A stretch of DNA of 64,000 bases from NCBI GenBank assembly GCA_963712055.1, contig CAVQGN010000004.1, positions 310,001 through 374,000 on the forward strand. The letters run 5' to 3'. This stretch comes from JAHBVL01 sp963712055. Lineage in GTDB: Bacteria; Chloroflexota; Chloroflexia; Thermomicrobiales; UBA6265. Below the pieces are notes generated by a model. That model searched no databases, was not told the origin of the DNA, and saw nothing but the letters and a program-made list of their open reading frames with translations. Each line of letters opens with the position of its first letter. The stretch's first letter is position 1. Below are positions 63,615-64,000 of this stretch, in pieces. Made by a program: the position numbers and the translations under genes.

Positions 63615-64000
63615 CAATCGACTCCAGCCGGGAATAAGATCGATTTGCCTTTCCTTGTGGCCAAATGGCTGCAAAAAGCGCAATGTCGATCGTGAAGACG
63701 AAACTCGAAATCAGAGTTTAGGCGAAGAACCCTGAAGCCACAGACGAACGAATCGAACGGTGAATCAGGAGACGAACGGAATCCAGAGGTGGTGCCCCAG
63801 GAGCCGATATCTAACCCTCGAGTGTGCGTTCGACGTCACACGAGCATCCGGACTTTGATTCGGTTTGGAATCGAGGCTGGCCCAGAGAAGATCACGGAAA
63901 CACCCCCATGAACGTGAACAAGCTGATCTTGCGCCTGTTTCTAGGTCCAGGGCAACAGTTGGGGCCTGGTTGTGACGATTCGCTAGCCAATTGGACGGGA
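63615..64000. other. Right-end region with no supported gene
   Basis: After the start of the secreted SNase-like gene I find no convincing coding or RNA feature. A short plus-strand open frame begins at ATG 63908 and runs off the end without a RBS; it is not called. Confidence 0.4.

Noticed and set aside
63908..64000. Short open frame at the right edge starting MNVNKLILRLFLG
   Set aside because: Only 31 codons are visible, no RBS is present and no family can be seen.
1..64000. CRISPR arrays, insertion sequences, prophage or attachment sites
   Set aside because: No direct-repeat arrays, transposase, integrase or phage structural genes were seen; gene order is typical housekeeping plus ordinary accessory genes.

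Overview
The window reads as a chromosomal segment of a Chloroflexota bacterium, most likely of the Thermomicrobia/Sphaerobacter type. That placement is inferred from protein flavour: an F-type ATPase operon with many GTG/TTG starts, RNase Y, a SpoVS-domain protein, a HrcA/CIRCE heat-shock operon, sunset-domain cupredoxins, and numerous Chloroflexota-style oxidoreductases and hydrolases. Base composition is moderately GC-rich and even throughout. I see no phage, insertion sequence, CRISPR array or rRNA. The only tRNA found is tRNA-Sec.

Layout. 1-7.6 kb: a SelA-like PLP enzyme, an RpiR regulator, selC (tRNA-Sec), a TauE/SafE permease, a DUF59/PaaD-type protein, two related cupredoxin proteins, a methyltransferase and an unknown protein. 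7.6-11.3 kb: CIRCE-hrcA-grpE-dnaK, with no dnaJ. 11.3-17.1 kb, minus strand: rny, then a structured intergenic stretch, spoVS-like, PHP phosphoesterase, ispD-ispF-dtd and a probable tail-anchored protein, many with overlapping starts and stops. 17.3-18.4 kb: a C45 acyltransferase/peptidase. 18.6-26.0 kb: the complete ATP synthase operon (atpZ-like, B, E, F, H, A, G, D, C), followed by murA, a lone receiver, a GT2 glycosyltransferase and an RNase Z-like protein. 29.6-33.6 kb: an LCP protein, a CocE/NonD hydrolase broken by a one-base frameshift, and a CitE-like lyase. 33.7-34.9 kb: rplU-rpmA-rpmE, with an unusually long L31. 35.2-37.8 kb: a PhoP/PhoR-type pair. 37.8-39.7 kb: two oligopeptide-type ABC permeases. 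40.1-44.4 kb: a surface protein and an orphan sensor kinase.

44.5-64 kb is metabolic and accessory: an aminotransferase, a ferredoxin-NADP reductase-like flavoprotein, two MFS transporters, a UroD-family protein, trpS, a PYROXD2-like oxidoreductase, a DppA-like aminopeptidase, an acyl-CoA synthetase, a ureohydrolase resembling cyanobacterial guanidine hydrolase, a YdcF-family protein, a class A beta-lactamase-like protein (with an apparent frameshift in its Tat signal), a nitroreductase, and a secreted metallopeptidase with an overlapping secreted SNase-like partner.

The strongest leads are the Sec tRNA, the membrane-spanning sunset/cupredoxin protein beside a cupredoxin lipoprotein, the structured RNA candidate upstream of spoVS, the L31 extension, the guanidine-hydrolase-like enzyme, and two one-base frameshifts that may be assembly errors. 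All product names rest on motif and length recognition by eye; no database search was run.
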